This document shows, in pieces, positions 6,686-14,162 of a stretch of DNA of 44,003 nt; the first letter of the stretch is position 1, and each line of letters begins with the position of its first letter. The stretch lies in IMG/VR virus record IMGVR_UViG_3300006751_000002, positions 1 to 44,003 of that record, one strand, 5' to 3'. The notes below the pieces were generated by a model. It saw only the letters and a program-made list of their open reading frames with translations. It ran no database searches and was not told the DNA's origin. The stretch is from a virus. Position numbers and translations under genes: made by a program.

Positions 6686-7468
6686 CTACATGATAGCCGT
6701 GAAGAGGTGGTGTGTCCTGGTCTGACGCACGATGCGTTGATCAGGAGTGCCCTTCTTCAGTGCTTCAGTGAAGGCGTTATACAGTGAATACGCATTGCGG
6801 TCACTGAATTCTTCGTGGCTTGGGTTCTTCCACTCCTCAAGCGCAACGGACACCTGCTGCTTCGCGAGTACGTTCTTGCCCATCGCAAGACCAATGATCT
6901 CATAGCCTCTCTCCTTCTTGACGGGGATCTCCTTGAAGCGGTTCAAGGTGTTCGTCATCGAGTCGTAGGCAGCCGTCGCGTGACACATTGCACGGGTCAC
7001 ATTCCTCGTGAGGTCAGGCCAAACATTGAGCGTGTGGCGACGAAGGAATGTTGCGAAGTCCCCGGACATGCACAGATTGTCACATACAAAGATCTTATTC
7101 CCAATCGCAATACCTGCGCTGCACCCTGTGTCATAGCTATTCCGAAGCGCGATGTTGAGACCGTGTTCGGGATTGCCGGTGTTGTATGTGAGGGTGGCAA
7201 ACATCCTCTGATCTTTAGCCGACAGTGCCCAGGTCTCTCGTTCCAGTTCAAGGCCTAGCTCCAGCTTTGCGGTTTTCTTCACCAGGTCGATGAAGTCCCC
7301 ATTTGCAACCGGCTCATAGGTGCTGCTAACCTTACCAACCCCCGGAATAGGCAGTGGTACTCGCCGCACGTCTAACTCGGTGGTGATGTTGCCACCACTG
7401 TCGAGACACAGCACTGCGTTGTTTGACCTCTCACTACTTGTTGTCTCCCTTGTTGTTGTCAATTCCAT
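6686..7468 (-). CDS. DUF932-like phage/plasmid protein, 260 aa
   Basis: The middle (about residues 95-145) carries the pattern of the DUF932 family: a-L-R-N-S-Y-D followed by an A-I-G-N-K-I-F-V-C-D-N-L core and an F-L-R-R-H-T segment. The family is common in phages and plasmids, often near replication or anti-restriction genes. Its biochemical role is not established. AAGGAGACTGAAG precedes the ATG. The 5' end overlaps the upstream gene by 35 nt. Confidence 0.7.
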   Translation of the reverse strand: MELTTTRETTSSERSNNAVLCLDSGGNITTELDVRRVPLPIPGVGKVSSTYEPVANGDFIDLVKKTAKLELGLELERETWALSAKDQRMFATLTYNTGNPEHGLNIALRNSYDTGCSAGIAIGNKIFVCDNLCMSGDFATFLRRHTLNVWPDLTRNVTRAMCHATAAYDSMTNTLNRFKEIPVKKERGYEIIGLAMGKNVLAKQQVSVALEEWKNPSHEEFSDRNAYSLYNAFTEALKKGTPDQRIVRQTRTHHLFTAIM

Positions 7469-7754
7469 CTTCAGTCTCCTTGTGGTCTCCCACGGTTAAT
7501 ATCGCGTACTCCATGGCTGCCGCAATTAGCGACGACGTGAAGTAGCGACTGGTTGTGTTAACACCATATATGTCATCACACTTTTCATATGCCGACTCGG
7601 GCTGGACAAAGCACACCAGGTAGCGTGACTTTGAATCATTGCCTCGGTCGAGGATTGCTATATACTTGCCTTCGGTTGTAGGTGTTACCGCGATGACAAC
7701 ACACCACCCCAATCCAGCAGCTACACTGCCATAGACTCGGTCACCGACTTTCAA
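7434..7754 (-). CDS. Hypothetical 106-aa protein with SH3/KOW-like start (TTG start)
   Basis: The frame is open from a GTG at 7877, but that would overlap the methyltransferase gene by 127 nt. A TTG at 7754 sits across that gene's stop (TTGA) with AGGA seven bases upstream. It gives a protein beginning K-V-G-D-R-V-Y-G-S-V, the usual opening of small beta-barrel KOW/SH3-like domains. The second half is Tyr-rich with an acidic tail. Function unknown; the start is an inference from spacing. Confidence 0.6.
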   Translation of the reverse strand: MKVGDRVYGSVAAGLGWCVVIAVTPTTEGKYIAILDRGNDSKSRYLVCFVQPESAYEKCDDIYGVNTTSRYFTSSLIAAAMEYAILTVGDHKETEDGIDNNKGDNK

Positions 7755-8332
7755 AACACGATCCTGCAATTCTTCGTCAACGGAGAAGTAAATGACTCGC
7801 GCCTTTGAAACATGACCACTCCATCCTTCCGCGCTATCGCATCCGCAACGAGGCACCAGCCTTCGAGTCGGAACCACGATACGATGTCTGCCAGTTTGAT
7901 TTCTGGAATCTTCCTTGGCTCTGCCGGGTAGTTGAAGACGACTATCCCATCCAACTTTGTTGCAGATTGAATCTCGTACAGTGTTAGCTGGAGTGCTGAG
8001 ATCTGCGGCTGTACGTTCAGCACGTTACTTGCCAACACCACATCATACCTCTTATCTAGAGCATCCTCATCGTGTATCTTTGGGTCGAAGTTCTCCCCTA
8101 TATCGTAGCCTGTGATGTTTATATCCATGTCACGTATACGATGGAGGTGGTGACCAAGCTTGCCCGATCCAAAGTCAAGTACAGTAGCCCCCTTCGTTAG
8201 CATCGACATGAATGCTGCCCGGTGTCGAAACGCCCGGTACACGCAGGTGTCTGCCCAGTTTCGTGCGGTTCTGTTCACGGCAGTAACCTCATCTTCTGTT
8301 AAGTGGTGTCCTTCTGGGATCATCATGCTCAT
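7751..8332 (-). CDS. Class I SAM-dependent methyltransferase-like protein, 193 aa
   Basis: Motif I of Rossmann methyltransferases, V-L-D-F-G-S-G-K, is at residues 51-58. It is followed by an acidic strand end (ITGYDIG, about 73-79) and the motif IV-like stretch D-V-V-L-A-S-N-V-L-N-V (about 96-106). No NPPY/DPPY motif follows, so a DNA N-methyltransferase is unlikely; small molecules, RNA or protein are possible substrates. The ATG overlaps the upstream stop as ATGA. Some phage methyltransferases of this size modify nucleotides or host factors, but nothing fixes the substrate here. Confidence 0.72.
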   Translation of the reverse strand: MSMMIPEGHHLTEDEVTAVNRTARNWADTCVYRAFRHRAAFMSMLTKGATVLDFGSGKLGHHLHRIRDMDINITGYDIGENFDPKIHDEDALDKRYDVVLASNVLNVQPQISALQLTLYEIQSATKLDGIVVFNYPAEPRKIPEIKLADIVSWFRLEGWCLVADAIARKDGVVMFQRRESFTSPLTKNCRIVF

Positions 8333-9054
8333 TCTCCTAGTGCGCCACGCGCACGATTGATTGCGATGCCTCTAGCCGCCTGCCTGCCCGCTGTTCTGGC
8401 TGAGTGGTCGTAGCGTGAGGTGCTTGATCCTGCGCTGTGGAGTCTGAGGTTCTTGTCGATCCAGCGATCAACGTCCTTTGATCTCTCCTTCACTTTTGCA
8501 ATTGCAGCCTCTACACGCACCAAGGCACGCGAATCAGGCACACCTCTCACCTGTTGCTTTATCTCGAACTCAGTGTTTCTCTTCTCGGCTTCAAGTTTAG
8601 TGTTGATCATATCAACGGCACCTAGCCTAAAATTATTGCGATATGTCTTGCCGCAGCCCTTGCAATTCAGGTTGCACAGTCGATCAATCTCGCGAGTCAT
8701 GTATTCATACAGGTACCGCACGGCTTGAATGTCGAGTGGTCTGCCTACGATCATGATGTCCTTACGACCTCGTGTGTATATGCGACACTGATTCGCTGTT
8801 GAGATCACTCCCGCAAGCCTGTTCTTCCATGCCACTCGATGCCTCAGTGAGTCGAGCGGATCGTTGCAGCCGATAACATCCTCTTCGGGATACTCCACCT
8901 CTTCACCCGCAAGCGCTGCCGCCGATGCCTCGATCTTGTACCGATCCATCAGCTTTTGTGCTTGCGCTGCTGCCGCTGCTGACTCATTTATGTTATCGCT
9001 ATCTGCCAATTTTAGAAGTTTGGCTATCTTCTTCATCACCTCTTGAATGCTCAT
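8329..9054 (-). CDS. DUF2786-domain phage protein, 241 aa
   Basis: The N-terminus (VMKKIAKLLKLADSDNINES, then A-Q-A-Q-K-L-M-D-R-Y-K-I) is the DUF2786 signature of phage and bacterial proteins of unknown function. The middle has C-N-L-N-C-K-G-C-G-K-T-Y-R, a probable zinc-binding knuckle. The end is basic (TAGRQAARGIAINRARGALG). It is preceded by the arm's recurrent AAGGAGACTGAGATG start cassette. Nucleic-acid binding is plausible from the zinc motif and basic tail, not proven. Confidence 0.72.
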   Translation of the reverse strand: MSIQEVMKKIAKLLKLADSDNINESAAAAAQAQKLMDRYKIEASAAALAGEEVEYPEEDVIGCNDPLDSLRHRVAWKNRLAGVISTANQCRIYTRGRKDIMIVGRPLDIQAVRYLYEYMTREIDRLCNLNCKGCGKTYRNNFRLGAVDMINTKLEAEKRNTEFEIKQQVRGVPDSRALVRVEAAIAKVKERSKDVDRWIDKNLRLHSAGSSTSRYDHSARTAGRQAARGIAINRARGALGE

Positions 9055-9064
9055 CTCAGTCTCC

Positions 9065-9316
9065 TTACTTTCTGTTTTTGATTCGGGCTCGCCTCGACTT
9101 GATGCGTGCCTTCCTTCTTTTCTTCATTGCCTTCTTCTCAGTCACTTTGCTTGTCTTCTTCTCGGTCAAAGGGTCACTCATAAGTCCCAGAACTTTTATG
9201 CTCTGCCGTATTTGGGTTTTTGCATTCCCGCGCCAGATTACACCCTTGCTTGCGGTTCTAAGTACTCCCACTGTTGTCTCTACCTCCTTAGTAGTTTTCT
9301 TCTCGGCGCTTTTCAT
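9065..9316 (-). CDS. Highly basic small protein, 83 aa
   Basis: Very Lys/Arg-rich, ending in K-K-R-R-K-A-R-I-K-S-R-R-A-R-I-K-N-R-K. The composition fits a nucleic-acid-binding protein. It starts within the last 29 nt of the upstream coiled-coil gene. No family recognised. Low-complexity basic frames can arise by chance, but the spacing to both neighbours fits an operon gene. Confidence 0.5.
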   Translation of the reverse strand: MKSAEKKTTKEVETTVGVLRTASKGVIWRGNAKTQIRQSIKVLGLMSDPLTEKKTSKVTEKKAMKKRRKARIKSRRARIKNRK

Positions 9317-10367
9317 CGCGCACTAGATCGTTTTCAATCTCAGCCAACTCGGTCTTGCTTTTCTCGACGCCATCGGCAAACGCCATATTGTTGCAGACGT
9401 AGCGGCCCCCGTTCATGAGCGACTGCAAGCCTTCGAGCTTGGACTCCGCTGCTTCCGCTCTCGCCTTCACCCTCTCTAGTTCGGGCAGTAGCAGGGGCTT
9501 GAGGCATTCCGTAAATGTCTTCATCCGATCTCGCCACTCAGTAGCGTCGGCCCTCGACTTCTTAGCTCTTGCGAGTGCCTGGTCCCGCGCTTTCTCTGCA
9601 AGTACGGTCTCCTTCGCAAACTTATAGTTTTCACTTTTGATGCGTTGGATCTCCTCTTCATGCTGCGCCTGCATACTCTTAATGCGCCGCTCACATGCCT
9701 CCTTCACTGCAACAAAGTTCTCGCCGGTCTCACCTTCCGCCTTCCCCCGCAGGAAACCTTCGTGAGTTGCTTTGCTTTTCAGGTACTCTGTTCGCTCTTC
9801 AAGACTCTTGTATTCTTTCTTCCAGTGCTCACAGTTATATCGAAACACCCGCATCCTCCTGTATGCGTACCGAGCTGCAGGCGGCTTATCTGAAGCAAGG
9901 ACGTAGATGAGGTACTGGATTGCTTGCTCAATGGCAGTTGCCGCAGGAACGGTTCCTCCCGTTGCCCCCTCTTTGCCGGGGTAGAAGAACTCGCGAGGCT
10001 GTGTGTCAAACTTTGTCTCAAGTGCCTCTGTGCCAAGTTTTGTGATTCGGTGCTCTTGGGTGTTCTCGCGGTGGGTTTTCATTCGGACCTTTGAGCGAGG
10101 GCTTCCGGTTCGGGATTCAACCCAGCCCTTGGCGACCATTTTGTTAACCACGCCACAAATTCTCCCTTTGCCAACCCCTCTTTCGTGTTGGGGTTGAAGC
10201 AGATAGAGATCGTTGGTTCTCACCCAGTCGTCACGCTTTGGACAATCTCGCCGCAACTGTAGGGCACCTAGGACATCGAGCATCCTTCCTTCCGCGTTGC
10301 GGGTCTGGATGTTGCCTGACCAGTCTCCCTCCCATTCCCACTTTCTGTATTTCTTGTCGTATCTCAT
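9288..10367 (-). CDS. Winged-helix-like / coiled-coil protein, 359 aa
   Basis: Residues about 25-110 look like a winged helix: a helical D-V-L-G-A-L-Q-L-R-R, then L-Y-L-L, then G-R-I-C-G-V-V-N-K-M-V-A-K-G-W-V-E-S-R-T-G, which resembles a recognition helix and wing. After a Gly-rich linker, residues about 165-330 are an almost unbroken charged coiled coil. The plan suggests a DNA-binding or structural-maintenance-like protein made as an oligomer. No family name can be given. GGAGGGCTGAGA precedes the ATG, overlapping the upstream stop codon region. Confidence 0.65.
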   Translation of the reverse strand: MRYDKKYRKWEWEGDWSGNIQTRNAEGRMLDVLGALQLRRDCPKRDDWVRTNDLYLLQPQHERGVGKGRICGVVNKMVAKGWVESRTGSPRSKVRMKTHRENTQEHRITKLGTEALETKFDTQPREFFYPGKEGATGGTVPAATAIEQAIQYLIYVLASDKPPAARYAYRRMRVFRYNCEHWKKEYKSLEERTEYLKSKATHEGFLRGKAEGETGENFVAVKEACERRIKSMQAQHEEEIQRIKSENYKFAKETVLAEKARDQALARAKKSRADATEWRDRMKTFTECLKPLLLPELERVKARAEAAESKLEGLQSLMNGGRYVCNNMAFADGVEKSKTELAEIENDLVRDEKRREENY

Positions 10368-10369
10368 TC

Positions 10370-11206
10370 TCAGCCCTCCTGCTGAATGACACGCAATGAC
10401 TCGCGCATCTGTTTGTACTTGTTGAGTTTAGGTGCAGACCCGTGTGCTATGACATAGATCCCCTTGCTAGAGTTACCCTCGTTGCCATTGCAGAGTTTAC
10501 ACTGATAGCACTGGGGTGATTTTGGATCGTGCAGGTCAAAGGGGCACGGGATAAGTCCAGCACCCTTCGCTGCTTCTTCTTCTTCAGGTAGACAGGCTAG
10601 GAATGGTCTCCATCCCTTAGCTTGAGCCTCGATGGCACCCTCGACAGTCTCACAACTCGCCATTACCCACCTCCTTAGGCGTTGATCACAGGTCCTCCAC
10701 CCGTGCTCATAGGCTGTCCAGTTTTTACCAGCCTCTGCTAATAAAGTAAACAGCCACTCATTTGACTTGTAGTCTAGGCTGGCAGGGTTGCCATAGGTGC
10801 CGTGCCTCACTGCCCACCTGGTTTTTATCAGGTCCTCAATTGTACCTTCCGGGTAGGCTCCATTGTGATATGCTGTCCATACCGCGAGTGGTCCTTGAAA
10901 CAGGATAACGTAACACCAGCCCCAGTTTACCCTTCGAGCGGGACAATCACCGCACACTGTCGAATCCTCCCCCAACTTTGACGCTGCAACGGGGTCGATG
11001 TCTTCTCGCAGAATGTATATTTGGATCATTGGCCCGGTTTTCAGGTTAAGGCTGGGCCTTACTAGGCATGTTGCAATAACAACAATGGGCTTGCCATCGA
11101 CGGGGCTCGGTCCTCGATAGAGCACGACCCCATTAGGAACTCTTGTTCTCTTTCTTCTTGTCCTTCTTTCTTTTCTATTCTTGACTCTCTTCGTCTTTGC
11201 TCCCAC
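10370..11206 (-). CDS. Conserved Cys-rich phage protein of unknown function, 278 aa (GTG start)
   Basis: After a very basic N-terminal tail the protein has R-G-P-S-P-V-D-G-K-P-I-V-V-I-A-T, N-L-K-T-G, S-T-V-C-G-D-C-P, and W-C-Y-V with G-P-L-A-V-W-x-A-Y. This set recurs, as I remember it, in a widespread uncharacterised phage protein family. A second cysteine set near the C-terminus (PCPF, then C-Y-Q-C-K-L-C) suggests bound metal. A longer frame reaches 11263, but AAGGAGG with 6-nt spacing before GTG at 11206 fixes the start 14 nt after the previous stop. Function unknown. Confidence 0.7.
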   Translation of the reverse strand: MGAKTKRVKNRKERRTRRKRTRVPNGVVLYRGPSPVDGKPIVVIATCLVRPSLNLKTGPMIQIYILREDIDPVAASKLGEDSTVCGDCPARRVNWGWCYVILFQGPLAVWTAYHNGAYPEGTIEDLIKTRWAVRHGTYGNPASLDYKSNEWLFTLLAEAGKNWTAYEHGWRTCDQRLRRWVMASCETVEGAIEAQAKGWRPFLACLPEEEEAAKGAGLIPCPFDLHDPKSPQCYQCKLCNGNEGNSSKGIYVIAHGSAPKLNKYKQMRESLRVIQQEG

Positions 11207-11220
11207 TCCTATCCTCCTTG

Positions 11221-11457
11221 TTAGTGCTCCCAGGTTCTTGTTAGATACTCCTGCCACGCACACTCTATTTCATGTCTCTTCTTCCATAGATCGTCAGGCG
11301 CAAGACCCCAAAGTTCGTCCATGTGCCCATATTTCCAAAGCTCATACTCTATGCGCTCGCTTTCAGCCTCCTCGTATATCTTTCTGCTCTCTTCTCTGTC
11401 TTTCTCTGTCTGCTCGAAACAGCAAAGGGCAATCCATTTGGCGTCTATGGTTCCCAC
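11221..11457 (-). CDS. Hypothetical 78-aa protein (GTG start)
   Basis: Starting at GTG 11457 gives M-G-T-I-D-A-K-W-I-A-L-C-C-F-E-Q-T, a long charged helix (KDREESRKIYEEAESERIEY) and a Trp-rich end. AAGGA lies eight bases before the GTG, and the start directly follows the upstream TGA. Upstream in-frame ATGs (11523, 11478) lack a ribosome-binding site and overlap the previous gene. No family recognised. Confidence 0.55.
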   Translation of the reverse strand: MGTIDAKWIALCCFEQTEKDREESRKIYEEAESERIEYELWKYGHMDELWGLAPDDLWKKRHEIECAWQEYLTRTWEH

Positions 11458-11458
11458 C

Positions 11459-11713
11459 TCAATCGTCCTTGGGTTCATCAATGTAGGCTTCTCTGATCTG
11501 AACGACCAGATCGTGGCTTGCATCCTCTATGCGCAATAGTTTTTGTGGTCGGTGGTATGGCCCCGCATCAGGAATCAGTCCTCTGCGCCAAAGTTCTTGA
11601 ACGATCGGCTTGATGTTAAACCTCATCAATCTCATGGGACCCCACCCGGATCCTGCACCTTCCTGACTGGCTATCAGATTCTCTAGTAGCCGCTCGTCCG
11701 TCCTATCTTTCAT
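11459..11713 (-). CDS. Hypothetical 84-aa protein
   Basis: Starts MKDRTDERLLENLIASQEGA at 11713, with AAGGAGGACTGAG in front and one base after the upstream stop. It contains an R-L-M-R-F-N-I-K-P-I-V-Q-E-L-W-R-R-G-L-I stretch that looks like a small winged-helix element. No function assigned. Confidence 0.6.
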   Translation of the reverse strand: MKDRTDERLLENLIASQEGAGSGWGPMRLMRFNIKPIVQELWRRGLIPDAGPYHRPQKLLRIEDASHDLVVQIREAYIDEPKDD

Positions 11714-11714
11714 C

Positions 11715-12287
11715 TCAGTCCTCCTTAGATAGAGCGTGTTGACTCCAGAACTGCGCAGACTCAATGGCTTCGAGTGGCTTCATGCTTGAGTCCCACCATT
11801 CTCTAGGTGCAACGATGTCTCCTCGTGTGCCGTATGCCGTGTAGACGATGGGCTCATCACTGCCTGGTCCTGCGACGATCACGAGGTGTGTTGCGTCTCG
11901 GGTTGGTCGGTCTATCAGACGTGACGGACCTGGACGATTGCCACGCTTCTCATAGGTGACCTCGTCCTCTGTGATGGGCTCATCCCCGGCTGCTGGTCCG
12001 TGAAGTCCACACTGCAAGGGATCGAGTTTTCTCGGGCCAAACTCACCAGGAATGATGTGATCGGCGCAGGCAACCTGACTCTCCGTTCTCCACCCCCAGG
12101 AAAGCCAGCCCTTCAACCTGTCTGTACGTTCCCGTTCCCAGTCATGCCATTTAAGCTCAACCCTCATGATGGTAAAAGCGCCATCCCAACCAGCGAGGCT
12201 TTTATCTATCAGCTCTAGGTGTCGTTCTTTCAGACCGTGGTCTCCATCGTCTATTATAATTCCTTTCGGTGTTTTCAGTTGTGTCAT
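11715..12287 (-). CDS. Hypothetical 190-aa protein
   Basis: No family recognised with confidence. The N-terminal part has D-D-G-D-H-G-L and W-x-W-E-R-E-R-T-D-R repeats of aromatic and charged residues. The C-terminal half has T-H-L-V-I-V-A-G-P-G, Y-T-A-Y-G, then a helical end F-W-S-Q-H-A-L, a compact alpha/beta look. AAAGGAGAATTGAG precedes the ATG. It is the first gene after the 285-bp structured non-coding segment at 12288-12572, so that segment would be its transcript leader. Confidence 0.62.
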   Translation of the reverse strand: MTQLKTPKGIIIDDGDHGLKERHLELIDKSLAGWDGAFTIMRVELKWHDWERERTDRLKGWLSWGWRTESQVACADHIIPGEFGPRKLDPLQCGLHGPAAGDEPITEDEVTYEKRGNRPGPSRLIDRPTRDATHLVIVAGPGSDEPIVYTAYGTRGDIVAPREWWDSSMKPLEAIESAQFWSQHALSKED

Positions 12288-12572
12288 CTCAATTCTCCTT
12301 TACTGACTCTTAGCAGGTGCACACTCATGCACCTCGCAATTATGCGTTATCCGCTCAACACCACGGGGAGGTGGTCAGTATCGTTGAGCGTGCGCGGTCC
12401 CTTACTTCCGCGCAGAGATCAAGTTCAGCATCCAGGAATTAGTCCGCACTAGCGCATCCACGCTCTACCGACCGCCTTCGACTAAACCGAGGTTGCAAGC
12501 CCCAGCCCGAACTCGATTGCAGCATTTTCGCAGTGTGACCTGCAGGGCATCCTAAGCTGCTGTAGGCTTTAT
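12288..12572 (-). ncRNA. Structured non-coding leader with consecutive perfect stem-loops
   Basis: No convincing gene occurs in these 285 bases, yet three perfect stems stand side by side. One is AGGTGCA/TGCACCT (12315-12321 with 12328-12334). The second is CGCTCAAC/GTTGAGCG (12352-12359 with 12383-12390), enclosing ACCAC/GTGGT (12360-12364 with 12371-12375). The third is TGCGCGG/CCGCGCA (12391-12397 with 12408-12414). The hexamer GCATCC occurs three times in the remaining part. The segment precedes the 190-aa gene on the minus strand. It could be a small RNA, a cis-acting leader, or a DNA site such as an origin. I find no tRNA. Confidence 0.45.
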
Positions 12573-12806
12573 CTAAACGTCGTCAAACTCACGATCAGCA
12601 TCAACGAACTCATACTCGTCATCAATGTCTTTCGGCTTGGTGCTTGACTCTACGATCTTGTAGTAGGTGCACCCATACCCACGTGGCTTCTTTGCTAGTG
12701 CATCCTCATACTCTTCGAATGGTCCATCGTGGGTGTATTCTGATCGGGAGCCACGGACAAAACCCCCTATTGCACCGTCATTCACTTCTACTATCCAATG
12801 CTTCAC
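12573..12806 (-). CDS. Hypothetical 77-aa acidic protein (GTG start)
   Basis: GTG at 12806, one base after the upstream TGA and with GAGGGGG just before, gives M-K-H-W-I-V-E-V-N-D-G-A-I-G-G. The pattern is a small beta-rich protein with an acidic tail (DDEYEFVDADREFDD). Longer in-frame starts would overlap the upstream gene. No family recognised. Its stop borders the structured non-coding segment. Confidence 0.55.
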   Translation of the reverse strand: MKHWIVEVNDGAIGGFVRGSRSEYTHDGPFEEYEDALAKKPRGYGCTYYKIVESSTKPKDIDDEYEFVDADREFDDV

Positions 12807-12807
12807 C

Positions 12808-13029
12808 TCACACCCCCTCTTGAAAGTCATAATAGAAACGCGGACGGTGAGTGAACTGAAGTGTGCCCCGAACACCATCGGACTTACGTGTTACGATCAC
12901 GAGAGGAGCAAGGAACGACTCCACGCTGAATGCCTTTTGCATTGTGTCAGTGGTGTACACATCACCGTGCCTCTTCATTAGCTCGACGCAGAGGTCGATC
13001 TCTTCGTTAGTTGCGATAAGTTTAGGCAT
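12808..13029 (-). CDS. Hypothetical 73-aa protein
   Basis: Begins MPKLIATNEEIDLCVELMKR. A helical N-terminal half is followed by strands L-V-I-V-T-R-K and a basic aromatic end (FTHRPRFYYDF). No family recognised. Very close spacing to both neighbours (5 nt and 1 nt) supports it as an operon gene. Confidence 0.58.
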   Translation of the reverse strand: MPKLIATNEEIDLCVELMKRHGDVYTTDTMQKAFSVESFLAPLVIVTRKSDGVRGTLQFTHRPRFYYDFQEGV

Positions 13030-13034
13030 TGTTC

Positions 13035-13268
13035 TTATACCCCTAACGCAATCGAGAGTTGCTTACCGAGAGGACCCAGCTTGCGTGCTTTCTTGATGTA
13101 GAATGCCCGCGAAAGTGGATTGTCCGCTGTAATGGCTGAAAAAACATAGTTAGCTTTCTCACGACATGGCAGATGAAAGGCTCTATCCCCAATCATCACT
13201 ATCGTTGCCTGTTTCTTATCCTTGCCTTTTCGTCTTCGATTCTTCTTGGTCATCTTCTTCTTGGTCAT
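13035..13268 (-). CDS. Basic hypothetical protein, 77 aa
   Basis: Starts MTKKKMTKKNRRRKGKDKKQ, a strongly basic tail, then a small domain A-T-I-V-M-I-G-D-R-A-F-H-L-P-C and a helix ending A-R-K-L-G-P-L-G-K-Q. GAAGGAGAGATGAG precedes the ATG, which begins just after the stop of the 51-aa gene. The frame is open to 13313, but that would cut into the upstream small gene. A nucleic-acid-binding role is possible from charge alone. Confidence 0.57.
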   Translation of the reverse strand: MTKKKMTKKNRRRKGKDKKQATIVMIGDRAFHLPCREKANYVFSAITADNPLSRAFYIKKARKLGPLGKQLSIALGV

Positions 13269-13269
13269 C

Positions 13270-13425
13270 TCATCTCTCCTTCGCGTGCACCGTGATAGTG
13301 CTGCCGGTTTCAAATTTACAGGTGTGACAATGATCGGCGGTTAGCCAATAGAAGGCTTGTACAGCGCTGACCATCAGGTAGCAGGCGAGTATGCCTAAAC
13401 ATACCGCTCGGATTTCATTTCGCAT
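13270..13425 (-). CDS. Small exported or membrane-anchored protein, 51 aa
   Basis: Short gene between two larger ones. AAGGAGTAGAA stands directly before the ATG at 13425; the stop at 13270 lies one base before the next start. It encodes MRNEIRAVCLGILACYLMVS and more: a hydrophobic span at about residues 8-27, then a C-H-T-C pair and a short polar end. A type II or signal-anchor topology with the C-H-T-C part outside the membrane is likely. Function unknown. Confidence 0.6.
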   Translation of the reverse strand: MRNEIRAVCLGILACYLMVSAVQAFYWLTADHCHTCKFETGSTITVHAKER

Positions 13426-13825
13426 TTCTACTCCTTACGACTCTCAATTGATTTAGATGCAACTGCACTAATGCAGTGGCTTTGGTTTTTGGGTTCGTGA
13501 AGTGTACGAGGTACTGACTCTTAGAGAGGTCCCTCGTTATGACTCCATAGTTGCTTCTGTCCTCACAGTGGACTGTGTCCCCGACTTTTGGCACGGCAAC
13601 GCTATGCCGCCGGATTATGACCTTAGTTTTCGGTCGGCAGTTAAGCTGACAGTGGAGTAGGTCTAACTCCCTCAGTGTTCTAGCTTTGGGTCCGTGGTCA
13701 GCGCTGGCAATGCCGCGTTTTACATGAACTCGTCCGCTCTTAAATGGTTTACCGCTAGCAGGTCGATGGCACGCAAGTTTCTCGCGTGGGTATTCGCCCC
13801 TAGATCTAATGCTTTTAATACTCAT
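13415..13825 (-). CDS. Hypothetical 136-aa basic protein with a KOW/SH3-like C-terminus
   Basis: The N-terminal half is basic and polar and may be disordered. The C-terminal half reads V-P-K-V-G-D-T-V-H-C-E-D, then N-Y-G-V-I-T-R-D, then Y-L-V-H-F, ending L-H-L-N-Q-L-R-V-V. This strand order is like a small barrel (KOW or Tudor-like). GGAGGTGAGTC precedes the ATG, and the end overlaps the 51-aa gene by 11 nt. The 106-aa gene at 7434-7754 has a similar opening V-G-D-R-V segment. Function unknown. Confidence 0.6.
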   Translation of the reverse strand: MSIKSIRSRGEYPREKLACHRPASGKPFKSGRVHVKRGIASADHGPKARTLRELDLLHCQLNCRPKTKVIIRRHSVAVPKVGDTVHCEDRSNYGVITRDLSKSQYLVHFTNPKTKATALVQLHLNQLRVVRSRNAK

Positions 13826-14001
13826 GACTCACCTCCAGAATAGGAGTGTAGGAAAGGAAAGGGTTCTATTGGTGTATTTTCACCCACCAGTAGGTCTAGC
13901 CGTTGTCATGCAATGGCACCGAATGACACCCCCTTAGGTCAGGTACACGCTCGACTGATATAGTCTTACGAGGTGTTTCAACGTCTTCGGTTATGTAGAC
14001 G

Positions 14002-14016
14002 ACCCTGTCACAGGGT
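14002..14016. promoter_or_regulatory. Perfect 15-bp dyad, candidate operator
   Basis: ACCCTGTCACAGGGT has 7-bp arms around one central base. Its core TGTCACA matches the half-sites clustered in the 14.9-15.2 kb control region. Binding by a phage repressor is an inference. Confidence 0.35.
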
Positions 14017-14116
14017 TGCTATCAGTCTTACGGCTCCATGTTGACGGGATAGACCAGGCCCTAAGGCGTGATGGTCCTGTCTAGTAGTCGCAAGTATTGG
14101 GGCTTGATAAACCCAT

Positions 14117-14149
14117 AAGAGGACCTAGCAGCGTCAGCTAGGCCCTCCT
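14117..14149 (-). terminator. Strong stem-loop downstream of the first minus-strand gene
   Basis: On the minus-strand transcript a 13-bp stem forms (arms 14137-14149 and 14117-14129, a few G-U pairs, 7-nt loop), starting 13 bases after the stop of the 204-aa gene. There is no clear U-run after it, so it may be a processing site or a weak, factor-aided terminator. Confidence 0.45.
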
Positions 14150-14162
14150 AGTGTCAATCAAG

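Larger units (their letters stand above)
13826..14162 (-). other. 337-bp non-coding stretch with hairpins and a dyad
   Basis: No gene seen on either strand. It contains the strong stem-loop at 14117-14149 (listed separately) and the 15-bp dyad ACCCTGTCACAGGGT at 14002-14016. There is also an arm pair GACCA/TGGTC (14052-14056 with 14072-14076) enclosing a GCC/GGC hairpin, and TGTCAT/ATGACA flanking 13 bases near 13905-13930. The tetranucleotide CTAG occurs several times. It lies between the first and second genes of the minus-strand arm, so it may be a transcript-end and restart region or a small RNA locus. Confidence 0.4.

Noticed and set aside
13955-13980. GACTGATATAGTC-like string reminiscent of a group I intron core
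   Set aside because: No flanking split gene and no P3/P7 pairing could be completed; short strings of this kind arise by chance.
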